Assembly: GCA_012729765.1 (NCBI GenBank)
Contig: JAAYCM010000143.1
Location: forward strand, 28,649 to 92,648
Source of the DNA: Chloroflexota bacterium
Lineage (GTDB): Bacteria; Chloroflexota; Anaerolineae; Aggregatilineales; Aggregatilineaceae
DNA length: 64,000 nucleotides
Reading direction: 5' to 3'
Below, piece by piece: positions 1-7,051 of the stretch. Each line of letters begins with the position of its first letter. The first letter of the stretch is position 1. Position numbers and translations under genes: made by a program. Under the pieces are notes generated by a model. That model had not been told where the DNA came from. It saw nothing but the letters and a program-made list of their open reading frames with translations, and did not search any database.

Positions 1-303
1 CCAGGCGAAGCTCTGCGAGACCTCGACCAGCTTCGGGATCAGCGCCGGATCAGCCTGTGCCGCTTCCAAGAACGGGCCAGACAGCTCAAACGCCGCTGTG
101 TCGCGATCGGTGTTGCCGCGCAGGAAGATCGCGCCGGGCAGCGCCGCGACCCGCTCCAACACTCCCACCGGATCGTAGCCAAGCGCGGCAAAGTCGCCCA
201 TCAGCCAGTAGGCATCGGCCCCGCCCTGCTCCCCGATGTCATTGATCACGGCGTCCAGCGCGAGTGGGTTGCCGTGAATGTCGCCCAGAATCGCAGCACG
301 CAT
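1..303 (-). CDS. Metallophosphoesterase, C-terminus outside the window
   Basis: Reading the minus strand from the ATG at 303 gives an open frame that runs off the left edge. It begins MRAAILGDIHGNPLALDAV, the first metal-binding block (GDxHG) of calcineurin-like phosphoesterases, and continues with a GDF...GYDP block and a GNTD block, corresponding to the second (GDxxxxG-like) and third (GN[HT]D) blocks. These residues hold a dinuclear metal centre in the family. The substrate cannot be told from the N-terminal 100 residues; the closest general type is the YfcE/MJ0936-like cytoplasmic phosphodiesterase group. The downstream minus-strand gene begins two bases after this start, so the two probably share a transcript. 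Confidence 0.8.
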   Translation of the reverse strand, partial: MRAAILGDIHGNPLALDAVINDIGEQGGADAYWLMGDFAALGYDPVGVLERVAALPGAIFLRGNTDRDTAAFELSGPFLEAAQADPALIPKLVEVSQSFAW

Positions 304-306
304 GAG

Positions 307-1005
307 TCACTCTCCCAGCGCGTAGCGCGCCAATACTTCCGTCCGCCCGTGAGACATATACCAGTCGTTCAGCGTCAGCTCGACCTGATCGACCTCGAAC
401 GCACCGAAATCGTGCGCCCGCACTGCCGCCAGCAGCCGCACCAGCGCGGGCGGATCGGCGGGCATGGCCTTGAAACGCACGATGGACGAGTGCGTTGTCG
501 TCAGCCGGTAGCGCTTGTCCATCGTCCCGGTCAGCCCTGCCGCCGCGAGCGCCGCCCGCAGCCGGTCGCGCAGGCCGTTGAGCGCGTCCCCCTCAGAGTC
601 ACCGTAGACCAGCACGGCATCGGGACTCGCCGTCACGCCCTGGTAGCACACCCGAAACGGGCGCTCGTGCCGGAAGAAGGAGTCCAGCAGCGTGTGATAA
701 TCGTCCAGCGGCAGTGCGGCCCGGTCGAAATCGGGCGTCGCGCTGATCAGCGACAGCACCGTGATATGCAGCTCGTCGGCGCGGTAAAAGTACTGGCCGG
801 GCGCGACCGCCTGAATCTGCTCGATCAGCGCCATCAGCCGCGCCTGCGCCGCCGCGTCGGGCCGCGCGACCAGCGTCATCCCGCACCGCATATCGTGGGC
901 CGGATCGTGCAGGTGCGGATCGACGCGCACGCCGCCGGTGCTGAAGGCGTCGAGCGCCTGTGCCCACAGCCGATCATATACCTGGTGGGGCGTCTCCTCC
1001 GTCAT
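307..1005 (-). CDS. 2H phosphoesterase / 2'-5' RNA ligase-like protein
   Basis: This 232-residue protein carries two H-x-[ST]-hydrophobic motifs, HITV at about residue 101 and HSSI at about residue 173. They are the paired catalytic histidines of the 2H phosphoesterase superfamily (LigT/ThpR-like, acting on 2'-5' or cyclic phosphates in RNA or nucleotides). The spacing of about 70 residues fits one two-lobed domain. No signal peptide is seen, so it should be cytoplasmic. Its ATG overlaps the stop of the upstream M20 peptidase gene by four bases (ATGA), which points to translational coupling. The exact substrate is unknown. Confidence 0.75.
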   Translation of the reverse strand: MTEETPHQVYDRLWAQALDAFSTGGVRVDPHLHDPAHDMRCGMTLVARPDAAAQARLMALIEQIQAVAPGQYFYRADELHITVLSLISATPDFDRAALPLDDYHTLLDSFFRHERPFRVCYQGVTASPDAVLVYGDSEGDALNGLRDRLRAALAAAGLTGTMDKRYRLTTTHSSIVRFKAMPADPPALVRLLAAVRAHDFGAFEVDQVELTLNDWYMSHGRTEVLARYALGE

Positions 1006-2192
1006 GATCCCTCTTCCAGCGGAGGCGCCTCGACCGATTCCGCGCCCGGCTCGCCGTCCATCTGCCAGTCACGCAGGATACTCGCCAGCAGCGCGGCCCG
1101 GCGCGGCAGGCTGGTGACGATCACATGCTCGTTCTCGGCGTGCATCCCGTCGCCGCGCGCACCCAACCCGTCCAGTGTGGGGATGCCCATCGCCGCCGTG
1201 AAGTTGGCGTCGCTGCCGGAGCCGGTCAGCGCCTCGGCGACCGGCAGGCCAAGCTGCCCCGCCAGCTTCGCATACTGGCTGTAGGTGTGGATCATCTGCG
1301 CGTTGCGCTCCATCGGGGGCCGCCAGATGCCGCCCTTGACCGCCAGCCGGATGCCGTCCTGCACCGGCTCCAGCGCGTGAATCTGCGCGATCAGGCGGTC
1401 GGCTTCGGCCTGGGTGGTGAAGCGCAGATCGACCAGGAACTCGGCGTGCGGCGCGATGATGTTGGCCGCCGTCCCGCCCTTAACCAGGTTGACCGCGACC
1501 GACGTGCCGCGCTCCGGCGCATCCCAGCCCGCGACGCGCAAAATCTGGTGGGCCGCCTCGTGGATCGCGTTCAGGCCCTTCTCCGGGTCGTCGCCGGAAT
1601 GCGCGGGCCGCCCCTCGATATAGACGGTGTAGCGGGCCGTGCCGCGCCGTGACGTTTTGACCGTCTCGCCCTCGGTCGCCGGTTCGAGCACCAGCACCAG
1701 TCCGGCGTGCGCCGCGATCTTCTCGATCAGCTCGCGCGAGTGGACGCTGCCGCGCTCTTCGTCGGTGTTGAACAGCGCCCAGATCGGGCGGCGGGGCAGC
1801 TCGTTGTGCTCGCGCAGCAGCCCGATCACCTTGATCGCCAGCGCGATCCCGGCCTTCATATCCAGGATGCCGGGGCCATAGAGCCGCACGCCCTGCCGCC
1901 AGACCGGCATCTGCGCCAGCGTGCCGACCGGCCAGACGGTATCCATGTGGCACAGGATCAAAATCGGCTTGCCCGGCGCAGTGCCGTTCCACGCCGCGTA
2001 GACCAGGTCGCCTACCTCGGCGCGTGGGTAGGTGATCACCTCGGCCCCAATCGCCCTGAGCTGTTCGGCCACGAACACGCCCAGCACGTCTACGGCCCGC
2101 TTGTCGCCGGTGGGCGATTCGCGCCGCACCAGTTCTTCCAGCAGCGTGATAATTTCGTCGTTGTGCTCGCGGAAAAATTTCAGCAGTTTCAT
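1002..2192 (-). CDS. M20 family metallopeptidase (carboxypeptidase G2-like)
   Basis: The 396-residue product has the zinc-peptidase hallmarks of the M20 family: HMDTVWPVG (first zinc histidine and adjacent Asp), GPGILDMKAGIA (bridging Asp), DEERGS (general-base Glu with neighbouring metal Glu), and a late GSGSDAN...DGLGARGDGMHAENE block holding the last histidine ligand. An embedded dimerisation domain begins near GRPAHSGDDPEKG. Order and length match glutamate carboxypeptidases and peptidase T-like hydrolases. There is no signal peptide, so a cytoplasmic role in hydrolysing N-acyl amino acids or short peptides is likely. It is first in a tight pair with the 2H phosphoesterase gene. Substrate specificity is not visible. 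Confidence 0.85.
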   Translation of the reverse strand: MKLLKFFREHNDEIITLLEELVRRESPTGDKRAVDVLGVFVAEQLRAIGAEVITYPRAEVGDLVYAAWNGTAPGKPILILCHMDTVWPVGTLAQMPVWRQGVRLYGPGILDMKAGIALAIKVIGLLREHNELPRRPIWALFNTDEERGSVHSRELIEKIAAHAGLVLVLEPATEGETVKTSRRGTARYTVYIEGRPAHSGDDPEKGLNAIHEAAHQILRVAGWDAPERGTSVAVNLVKGGTAANIIAPHAEFLVDLRFTTQAEADRLIAQIHALEPVQDGIRLAVKGGIWRPPMERNAQMIHTYSQYAKLAGQLGLPVAEALTGSGSDANFTAAMGIPTLDGLGARGDGMHAENEHVIVTSLPRRAALLASILRDWQMDGEPGAESVEAPPLEEGS

Positions 2193-2230
2193 GATATCTC
2201 AGATTTCTGTGATGGTTGTTCAGGAGGCGG

Positions 2231-2390
2231 CTATGCGTTTCAGAACGCTGAAAGAGGCGAAGCCGTGCCTGCCCCCATCCTAAATCCTTCCCCCAAAATG
2301 AGGGAAGGACTTCAAAGCCATCGCCGTTCCCCTCTTCCCTCTGTAAAACGTGGGGGAAGGGGCCGGGGGATAGGGGGAAAAATGCATAAC
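2231..2390 (+). repeat. Dispersed GC-rich MITE-like repeat, copy R1
   Basis: This intergenic element has a left end of the type TATGC...GAACGCTGAA, a central pair of imperfect inverted arms (CCCCCATCCTAAATCC and a matching GGGGGATAGGGGG), and a right end AAAAATGCATAAC. The right end mirrors the GTTATGCA left end of the copy at 62084, so the family has short terminal inverted repeats. It encodes no protein. Related copies lie at 13908, 14089, 28277, 37358 (inverted), 60446 and 62084. Confidence 0.8.
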
Positions 2391-2398
2391 AGCGCCAA

Positions 2399-3868
2399 CT
2401 ACGCGAACGGGCACAGGTCGGCCAGCGAATAGGTGCGGTTGGCGTAGCCGTAGCTGTTGAGCGGGCCGAGCACATTCGGCAGGCCCGCCGCCGTCGAGAT
2501 CGCCTGGGCGCACGCCGCGCGCGCATCGTTAGTGGCCCGATAGTTGTCCATAAACGCCGCCCCGATCTGCGCGAAGCCGTGCCCTGGTGTGCCGGGCGGA
2601 TTCTCGCCTTGCAGGATGTTGAGCCAGTCCTCAGCGCGTGCGTTCCCCAGCCGCGCATAGGCGATCAGGATGCGGAAGGCGGCATAGGCGCGCAGCATCT
2701 CGGTTTCCCCGGCGATCGTCCACGCCTGCAAATTATTGTTATCGCGCAGCCGGGCATAGCCGTCGATGGCGAGCCGCAACTCGCCCGCCCGCAGCCGGTC
2801 GTCGGCGTCGTAGACGGCGTGGATGCGATAGCGCGAGTCTTCCTGGTCGCGCCGCGCCAGCACATACTCCGCGCCGGTCCAGTCCCAGACATCAAGCACA
2901 CTGCGCGGTGGCCCGGCGGCGGTGGTGCCAGGCGGGTTGATCTGCGCCGAGATTTCGAGAATCCCGTCGCCGTCGAGGTCCGCGATCCCCAGCCGCCCAT
3001 TGATCGCGATGATCTGGCCGTTGTTGAGTTCCTGGAAGACGCCCAGCACCGCGTTCCATGACAGAATCCGCGCCTCTTTATAACAGCTTGAGCCGTTGCA
3101 CGTTTCGGTGAAAAACACCAGTTCGTTGCGCACATCGGTATTCATATCCCCGACGCGGCTCAGCTCTGGCAGCGCCAGGCCGGGATTGTAGGTCGTGTTA
3201 TAGAGCAGCCGGTAGCCGCCGGCGTCGCAGCCGTAGACCAGAAGCTGCCCGGCGTTCAGCAGCGCTTCCGGGTTATAAACAGTGGGATTGTAGAGCGTGA
3301 CGATCACTTCCAGCACGCCATCGCCGGTCAGGTCGGTGTCGGCCTGGACCAGCCCGCCCGTGTCGGTGATCGCGCCCCAGTTGCGCAGCGTGGCTTCGAG
3401 CACAGTCGGCGATCCGCCGTTCGACAGGTAGCGCCCGACCACCATGCTGTAATCGGCGAAGTTCTGCGGGCGCGTGGGCGGGGCCGGGGAGCCGGGCTGC
3501 GGGCAGTTGCTTGGCTGGTAGTAGGGCGCGGATACAGGGGCAGCGGCGGTGGCAGTCGCGGCGGCAATCGTCGCCTGGACGGCGGTCGCGGTCGCGGCTG
3601 GCCCCACCGGATTCCCGCCGGGGATGCTGGCCGGTTCCGGCGTGCCTATCCCGCCAGGGGGGCCGGCCTGCCCGGTCGGCGTCACCAGCCAGACGGACAG
3701 CCGCCCACCGGGGGTGGCCGTCATCTGGGCCTGCGCGGTCGGCGTGGGCGGCTCGCGGTCCCCGATCATATCACCCACCGGGCCGCAGCCGGTCAGCGCG
3801 ATCAACAGGCCCGCCAGCAGCAGGGCCAGCCGGCGCGGCGAGACGTAGAAAAGGCGTAAACGGGTCAT
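2399..3868 (-). CDS. Lipoprotein of unknown function with VCBS/FG-GAP-like segments
   Basis: The 489-residue product starts with a positively charged n-region and a hydrophobic stretch ending in LTGC, a lipobox, so it should be exported and lipid-anchored at Cys28. A Thr/Pro/Ala-rich linker to about residue 130 is followed by a folded region. That region holds segments such as DTDLTGDGVLEVIVTLYNP and ADLDGDGILEISAQI, which resemble the calcium-binding D-x-D-G-D-G repeats of VCBS/FG-GAP proteins. The C-terminal part is helix-rich and unassigned. Its promoter abuts the ATG (see 3875-3903), suggesting a leaderless message. It is divergent from ssrA. Function unknown. Confidence 0.75.
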   Translation of the reverse strand: MTRLRLFYVSPRRLALLLAGLLIALTGCGPVGDMIGDREPPTPTAQAQMTATPGGRLSVWLVTPTGQAGPPGGIGTPEPASIPGGNPVGPAATATAVQATIAAATATAAAPVSAPYYQPSNCPQPGSPAPPTRPQNFADYSMVVGRYLSNGGSPTVLEATLRNWGAITDTGGLVQADTDLTGDGVLEVIVTLYNPTVYNPEALLNAGQLLVYGCDAGGYRLLYNTTYNPGLALPELSRVGDMNTDVRNELVFFTETCNGSSCYKEARILSWNAVLGVFQELNNGQIIAINGRLGIADLDGDGILEISAQINPPGTTAAGPPRSVLDVWDWTGAEYVLARRDQEDSRYRIHAVYDADDRLRAGELRLAIDGYARLRDNNNLQAWTIAGETEMLRAYAAFRILIAYARLGNARAEDWLNILQGENPPGTPGHGFAQIGAAFMDNYRATNDARAACAQAISTAAGLPNVLGPLNSYGYANRTYSLADLCPFA

Positions 3869-3874
3869 GCGCGA

Positions 3875-3903
3875 AGTATAGCGCAGGGGCGAGTCTGCGC
3901 CAA
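3875..3903 (-). promoter_or_regulatory. Promoter of the 2399-3868 lipoprotein gene, probably leaderless
   Basis: On the minus strand TTGGCG (3903-3898) and TATACT (3880-3875) are separated by exactly 17 bases. The -10 box ends six bases before the A of the ATG, so transcription should start at or next to the start codon. No Shine-Dalgarno sequence is seen upstream of that ATG. Confidence 0.55.
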
Positions 3904-3970
3904 TCGGCCCGGCAGCGGCGATTCTAATATCACTCTAAGAAGCCGCCCTGCCCCGCCGCCGGATTTCTGG

Positions 3971-3976
3971 TATAAT
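3971..3976 (+). promoter_or_regulatory. Candidate -10 box for ssrA
   Basis: TATAAT, a perfect consensus -10, lies 12 bases before the mature 5' end of tmRNA, consistent with a short 5' leader removed by RNase P. No convincing -35 hexamer is seen 16-18 bases upstream. Confidence 0.5.
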
Positions 3977-3988
3977 AAGGGCATGTCA

Positions 3989-4372
3989 GGGGGTGACAGG
4001 CTTCGACGCGGGAGGTTGGTCGTAGGCTGCAAGCCGAGGCGCTCTACCCTCGTAAATCCAGAGCACACTAATAAGTGCCAACCAGAGCACACCAAGCCTC
4101 GCTTTAGCTGCTTAGTCAGCTAAACAGGCGAAAGATTACCCGAGGGTAATCCGTCTGCCCCGACCGTACCTGTTCGGGCGGCAAGCAGGCGTCACAAATA
4201 ACAGGGTGCGCTGCCGCGACGCCGATACGCCGGCAGCAAAGACCTTATCGGCTAGCGGGTGGCCTACCCAGGTCGGCTCAGGTTACCACCCCGCGAAATC
4301 AAAGAGCTGACTACGCTTGTAGACGCTTACGCTCGAGTCTCGTGGACAGGGGTTCAATTCCCCTCACCTCCA
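3989..4372 (+). ncRNA. ssrA: tmRNA (transfer-messenger RNA)
   Basis: The 5' end GGGGGTGACAGGCTTCGACG and the 3' end GGTTCAATTCCCCTCACCTCCA form the tRNA-like domain: GGGGGTG pairs with CACCTCC, and the T-arm GGTTCAATTCC is standard. The tag frame runs from the GCC resume codon at 4077 to TAG at 4113 and reads ANQSTPSLALAA, with the ALAA end recognised by ClpXP-type proteases. Downstream segments can form the usual pseudoknots. The CCA tail is not encoded and must be added after transcription. tmRNA with SmpB frees stalled ribosomes and tags the incomplete peptide for degradation. A hairpin terminator follows at 4386. Confidence 0.96.
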
Positions 4373-4385
4373 AGGAAGCAACAAA

Positions 4386-4422
4386 AACAGCACCGTGCAT
4401 ACCCGCCGGTGCTGTTGCTTTT
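4386..4422 (+). terminator. Rho-independent terminator after ssrA
   Basis: A perfect 10-bp stem (AACAGCACCG with CGGTGCTGTT, 4386-4395 and 4407-4416) with an 11-base loop is followed by GCTTTT. On the minus strand the same hairpin is followed by a T-rich stretch, so it may also end the ccm operon transcript. Confidence 0.8.
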
Positions 4423-4461
4423 ACTGCGTCGCCCCCCGAAGCATGCAGGGGCAGAACTGCG

Positions 4462-4731
4462 CTAGGTATGCGGCAGCTCGCGCGCCCGGTCGGTGGACGG
4501 ATTCGCCATGCCCGACACACCGGGGGTCGCCTCCTGCGGCTGTGCGTCTTCTTCATACGCCCCAATCGTGGCCGAGACGCGGTCTGCGTGCGTTTCCGCT
4601 TCGAGCGCAGCAAGCTGCTGCTGCTCGCGTAGCGCCATCCGATAGCGCCAGTACATCCAGCCAACCATCACGATCAGCACGATCAGCGCGACGGCGTAGC
4701 CCAGGAACATATAATCGGCATTTTTACCCAT
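4462..4731 (-). CDS. ccmD: CcmD-like small haem-exporter subunit
   Basis: The 89-residue product has one membrane span near the N-terminus (about residues 8-28, MFLGYAVALIVLIVMVGWMY), then a basic YWRYR segment, a short helix and a disordered acidic tail. CcmD proteins are small single-span polypeptides placed directly after ccmC, and they help release holo-CcmE from the CcmABCD transporter. The call rests on position, size and topology, because CcmD sequences are poorly conserved. The gene starts 19 bases after ccmC with a GGAGA Shine-Dalgarno, and it is the last gene of the operon. Confidence 0.7.
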   Translation of the reverse strand: MGKNADYMFLGYAVALIVLIVMVGWMYWRYRMALREQQQLAALEAETHADRVSATIGAYEEDAQPQEATPGVSGMANPSTDRARELPHT

Positions 4732-4750
4732 CAGGTTATCGTCTCCAGCC

Positions 4751-5467
4751 CTAAAGCTCCGCGAGCACTTCCATCTTGCGCCGCTCGGTGCGATCCAGCA
4801 GGTTTTGCAGGCGCACCCGGTGCCAGACCAGCACGACGGTAATCACGGCAAAGGTAAACAGGTTGAAAAACAGCGTATCGCGGATGCGGCCCGACACCTC
4901 GAAGCTGCCCTCAGGATCGGCCTGAGTGGGACCGGCTACCACCGGGTGAATCGTATCGGGGCGCAGGCGGATGATGATCACGGTGTAGAGCAGGCTGGCG
5001 AAGGCGATGATGCCATAGACCGCCGCGAAACGCCGCCGCCGCTCCGGGTCTTCGATGCCGGCGCGCAGCATCATATAGGCGGCATAGGCCAGCCACATGA
5101 TCGCGATGCTGGTCAGGCGCGGGTCCCACGTCCACCACGTATTCCAGATCGGGCGCGCCCACGCCATGCCGGTCAGGATGGTAATGGTCGAAAAGCCCAG
5201 GCCGATCTCGACCCCGGCCACGCCCAGCGTATCCCATTTCGTATTGCGCGTGCGCAGATAGGCGATCCCGGCGACGACCGTCGCGCCAAAGGCGAGGAAC
5301 GCGCCCAGGAACGATCCCAGGTGGATGTAAAAGACGCGCTGCACTTCGCCCTGGGTGCGCTCTGGCCCCACGTAGAAAAGGTTCATGATCATGGCTGCCA
5401 CGAACAGGGCCAGCGCGCCATAAGTGATCGCGCGCAAAACGTTTGTGCGTTGGACCGAATAGCTCAT
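4751..5467 (-). CDS. ccmC: Haem exporter protein CcmC
   Basis: The 238-residue, six-span membrane protein contains the Trp-rich WNTWWTWDPRLTS motif of the haem-handling protein family (WWD domain), plus flanking periplasmic-side histidines such as YIHLGS. CcmC binds haem and loads it onto CcmE at the outer face of the membrane, in complex with CcmAB and CcmD. A clear AGGAGA lies nine bases before the ATG. The 96-base gap to ccmB holds an AT-rich tract with a minus-strand TATAAT (about 5508-5513), a possible internal -10 box without a matching -35. Confidence 0.93.
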   Translation of the reverse strand: MSYSVQRTNVLRAITYGALALFVAAMIMNLFYVGPERTQGEVQRVFYIHLGSFLGAFLAFGATVVAGIAYLRTRNTKWDTLGVAGVEIGLGFSTITILTGMAWARPIWNTWWTWDPRLTSIAIMWLAYAAYMMLRAGIEDPERRRRFAAVYGIIAFASLLYTVIIIRLRPDTIHPVVAGPTQADPEGSFEVSGRIRDTLFFNLFTFAVITVVLVWHRVRLQNLLDRTERRKMEVLAEL

Positions 5468-5563
5468 AGGACTTGTCTCCTGGCCGCTTCTCAGGCCATA
5501 ACGGATATTATTATAACGCTTATCTACACATACGCGGAATGCGGGCGGTTTGGATGCGCGCCG

Positions 5564-6310
5564 TCATTCCTCGACCACGAAATCGAACAGCGCGTAGGAT
5601 GCCACCAGGAAGATCACATCTGCAATCGCCAGCAGTTGGACCCAGGGCATCCAGTCCTCGGATGGCATCTCGTCCAAAATGCCGGTGCTGGCGCGCACGG
5701 CGCTGATCAGGATCGGCAGCACGACCGGCAGCAGCAGGATCGGCAGCAGCGTCTCCCGTGCGCGGGCGTGCACCGTCATGCTGGAGAGCAGCGTCCCGAC
5801 CGTCGTAAAGCCGATGCTGCCCAGCAGCACCATCAGCACCAGGTAGGGCTTGAACAGCGTAACGTTGAACAGCACGGTCAGCAGCAGCAGCAGGACGAAC
5901 GCGATCACCAGCACGAACAGCAGGTTGCCGATCATCTTGCCGAAGAACAGCGCGCTGCGCGCAATTGGGGCCAGCAGCAGCGCGTCCAGACTGCCGCGAT
6001 CCTTCTCCGAAGCGAGGCTGCGGCCCAGCCCCAGGATGCCCGCGAACACGATGGTCACCCACAGCACGCCCGCAACGATGTTCTGCCGCGCGTCGGCGTC
6101 CAGCTCCAGCGCCAGGCTGAACACGAGCACGGTCATCAGCGTGAACAGGATCATCGAGTTGATCAGCTCACGGCTGCGTATCTCGGCGCGCAGGTCCTTC
6201 CACACGATCGCGCCGACCGTCCTCAGATAGGGGGTCATGGCGCGGCGGCGCGGGCTGGCGGCGGCCTGCACCTGGGCTTCAGACTGGGTGTGCTCGGCGC
6301 TGGCGCTCAT
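5564..6310 (-). CDS. ccmB: Haem ABC exporter permease CcmB
   Basis: The 248-residue protein has an amphipathic N-terminus with GAIVWKDLRAEIRSRE, the coupling segment typical of CcmB, followed by about six membrane spans. It forms the membrane part of the CcmAB transporter whose ATP hydrolysis releases holo-CcmE. Its ATG overlaps the ccmA stop by four bases (ATGA), so the two subunits are translationally coupled. The length is about 25 residues above the usual 220, from an Ala/Gln-rich N-terminal extension. Confidence 0.9.
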   Translation of the reverse strand: MSASAEHTQSEAQVQAAASPRRRAMTPYLRTVGAIVWKDLRAEIRSRELINSMILFTLMTVLVFSLALELDADARQNIVAGVLWVTIVFAGILGLGRSLASEKDRGSLDALLLAPIARSALFFGKMIGNLLFVLVIAFVLLLLLTVLFNVTLFKPYLVLMVLLGSIGFTTVGTLLSSMTVHARARETLLPILLLPVVLPILISAVRASTGILDEMPSEDWMPWVQLLAIADVIFLVASYALFDFVVEE

Positions 6311-7047
6311 CGGGTTGTCACCGTCCCGGTTACGTCGGTATACAGCGCGGGCAGCGTGTCGGCCTCAACCTCATCCGTCAGCCGGTCGAACGCGATCTTG
6401 CCCCGGCTGAGGATCGCGATCCGGTCGGCCAGGGCGTGCCCCCGGCGCAGATCGTGCGTGGTCATGAGCACCGTCCGCCCGGCGATGGCGACCTCGCGCA
6501 GCAGTTCGTCGAGCAGCGCCGCCGCGTCCTGATCCAGCCCGGTATACGGCTCGTCGAGCAGCAGCACGGCGGGATCGTGCAAAATCGCGCGCGCGATGGC
6601 GAGCCGCTGCTGCATCCCCCGGCTGTAGGTCTGCACGACGTCATTGGCACGCCGCCACAGCCCCACGCGCCGCAGCACCGCTTCGATCCGGTCGCCGCGC
6701 TCGCCAGCAGGCAGATCGTAGAGTCGGGCGAAGAACATCAGGTTCTCGGTGGCGGTCAGCGTGTCGTAGAGCAGCGGCAGGTGGCTGACCACCCCCAACT
6801 GGGCGCGGACCTGGCTGGCCTCGGCGGGCAGGTCCCAGCCGCCGATCCGCACCGTGCCGCTCGTCGGGCGGGCCAGCGCCGCCAGGATGCGCAGCAACGT
6901 TGTCTTGCCGGAGCCGTTCGGCCCCAGCAGCGTGAGGAACTGCCCGCGCGGGACGTCCAGGTCCAGCCCGCGCAGCACCGGATTGACGCCGAACGTCTTG
7001 ACCAGCTTGCCGACTTCGATGATCGCGTGTGTCATATCGCTGCTCAC
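6307..7047 (-). CDS. ccmA: Haem ABC exporter ATP-binding subunit CcmA
   Basis: A compact 246-residue ABC ATPase: Walker A GPNGSGKTT near residue 41, signature YSRGMQQRLAIARA, Walker B VLLLDEPYTGLD, and a switch histidine in MTTHD. CcmA energises the CcmB permease in cytochrome c maturation. The frame opens with GTG at 7047, five bases after the upstream stop; an ATG four codons in (7035) gives MTHAIIEVGKLVK, closer to the usual N-terminus and possibly the true start. It lies directly after the cytochrome lipoprotein gene in the ccm operon. Confidence 0.92.
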   Translation of the reverse strand: MSSDMTHAIIEVGKLVKTFGVNPVLRGLDLDVPRGQFLTLLGPNGSGKTTLLRILAALARPTSGTVRIGGWDLPAEASQVRAQLGVVSHLPLLYDTLTATENLMFFARLYDLPAGERGDRIEAVLRRVGLWRRANDVVQTYSRGMQQRLAIARAILHDPAVLLLDEPYTGLDQDAAALLDELLREVAIAGRTVLMTTHDLRRGHALADRIAILSRGKIAFDRLTDEVEADTLPALYTDVTGTVTTR

Positions 7048-7051
7048 CGGC

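Noticed and set aside
274..1284. Long plus-strand open frame of 336 codons
   Set aside because: It is antisense to the 2H phosphoesterase and M20 genes, which have clear motifs; its translation is Arg/His/Gln-rich and has no family features.
3989..4372. Protein-coding frames within the ssrA region
   Set aside because: The region is tmRNA; the frames there do not follow codon use of real genes.
4805..6532. Plus-strand frame of 575 codons over ccmC and ccmB
   Set aside because: It is antisense to two well-supported membrane genes; the His/Gln-rich translation is the usual result of reading GC-rich genes backwards.
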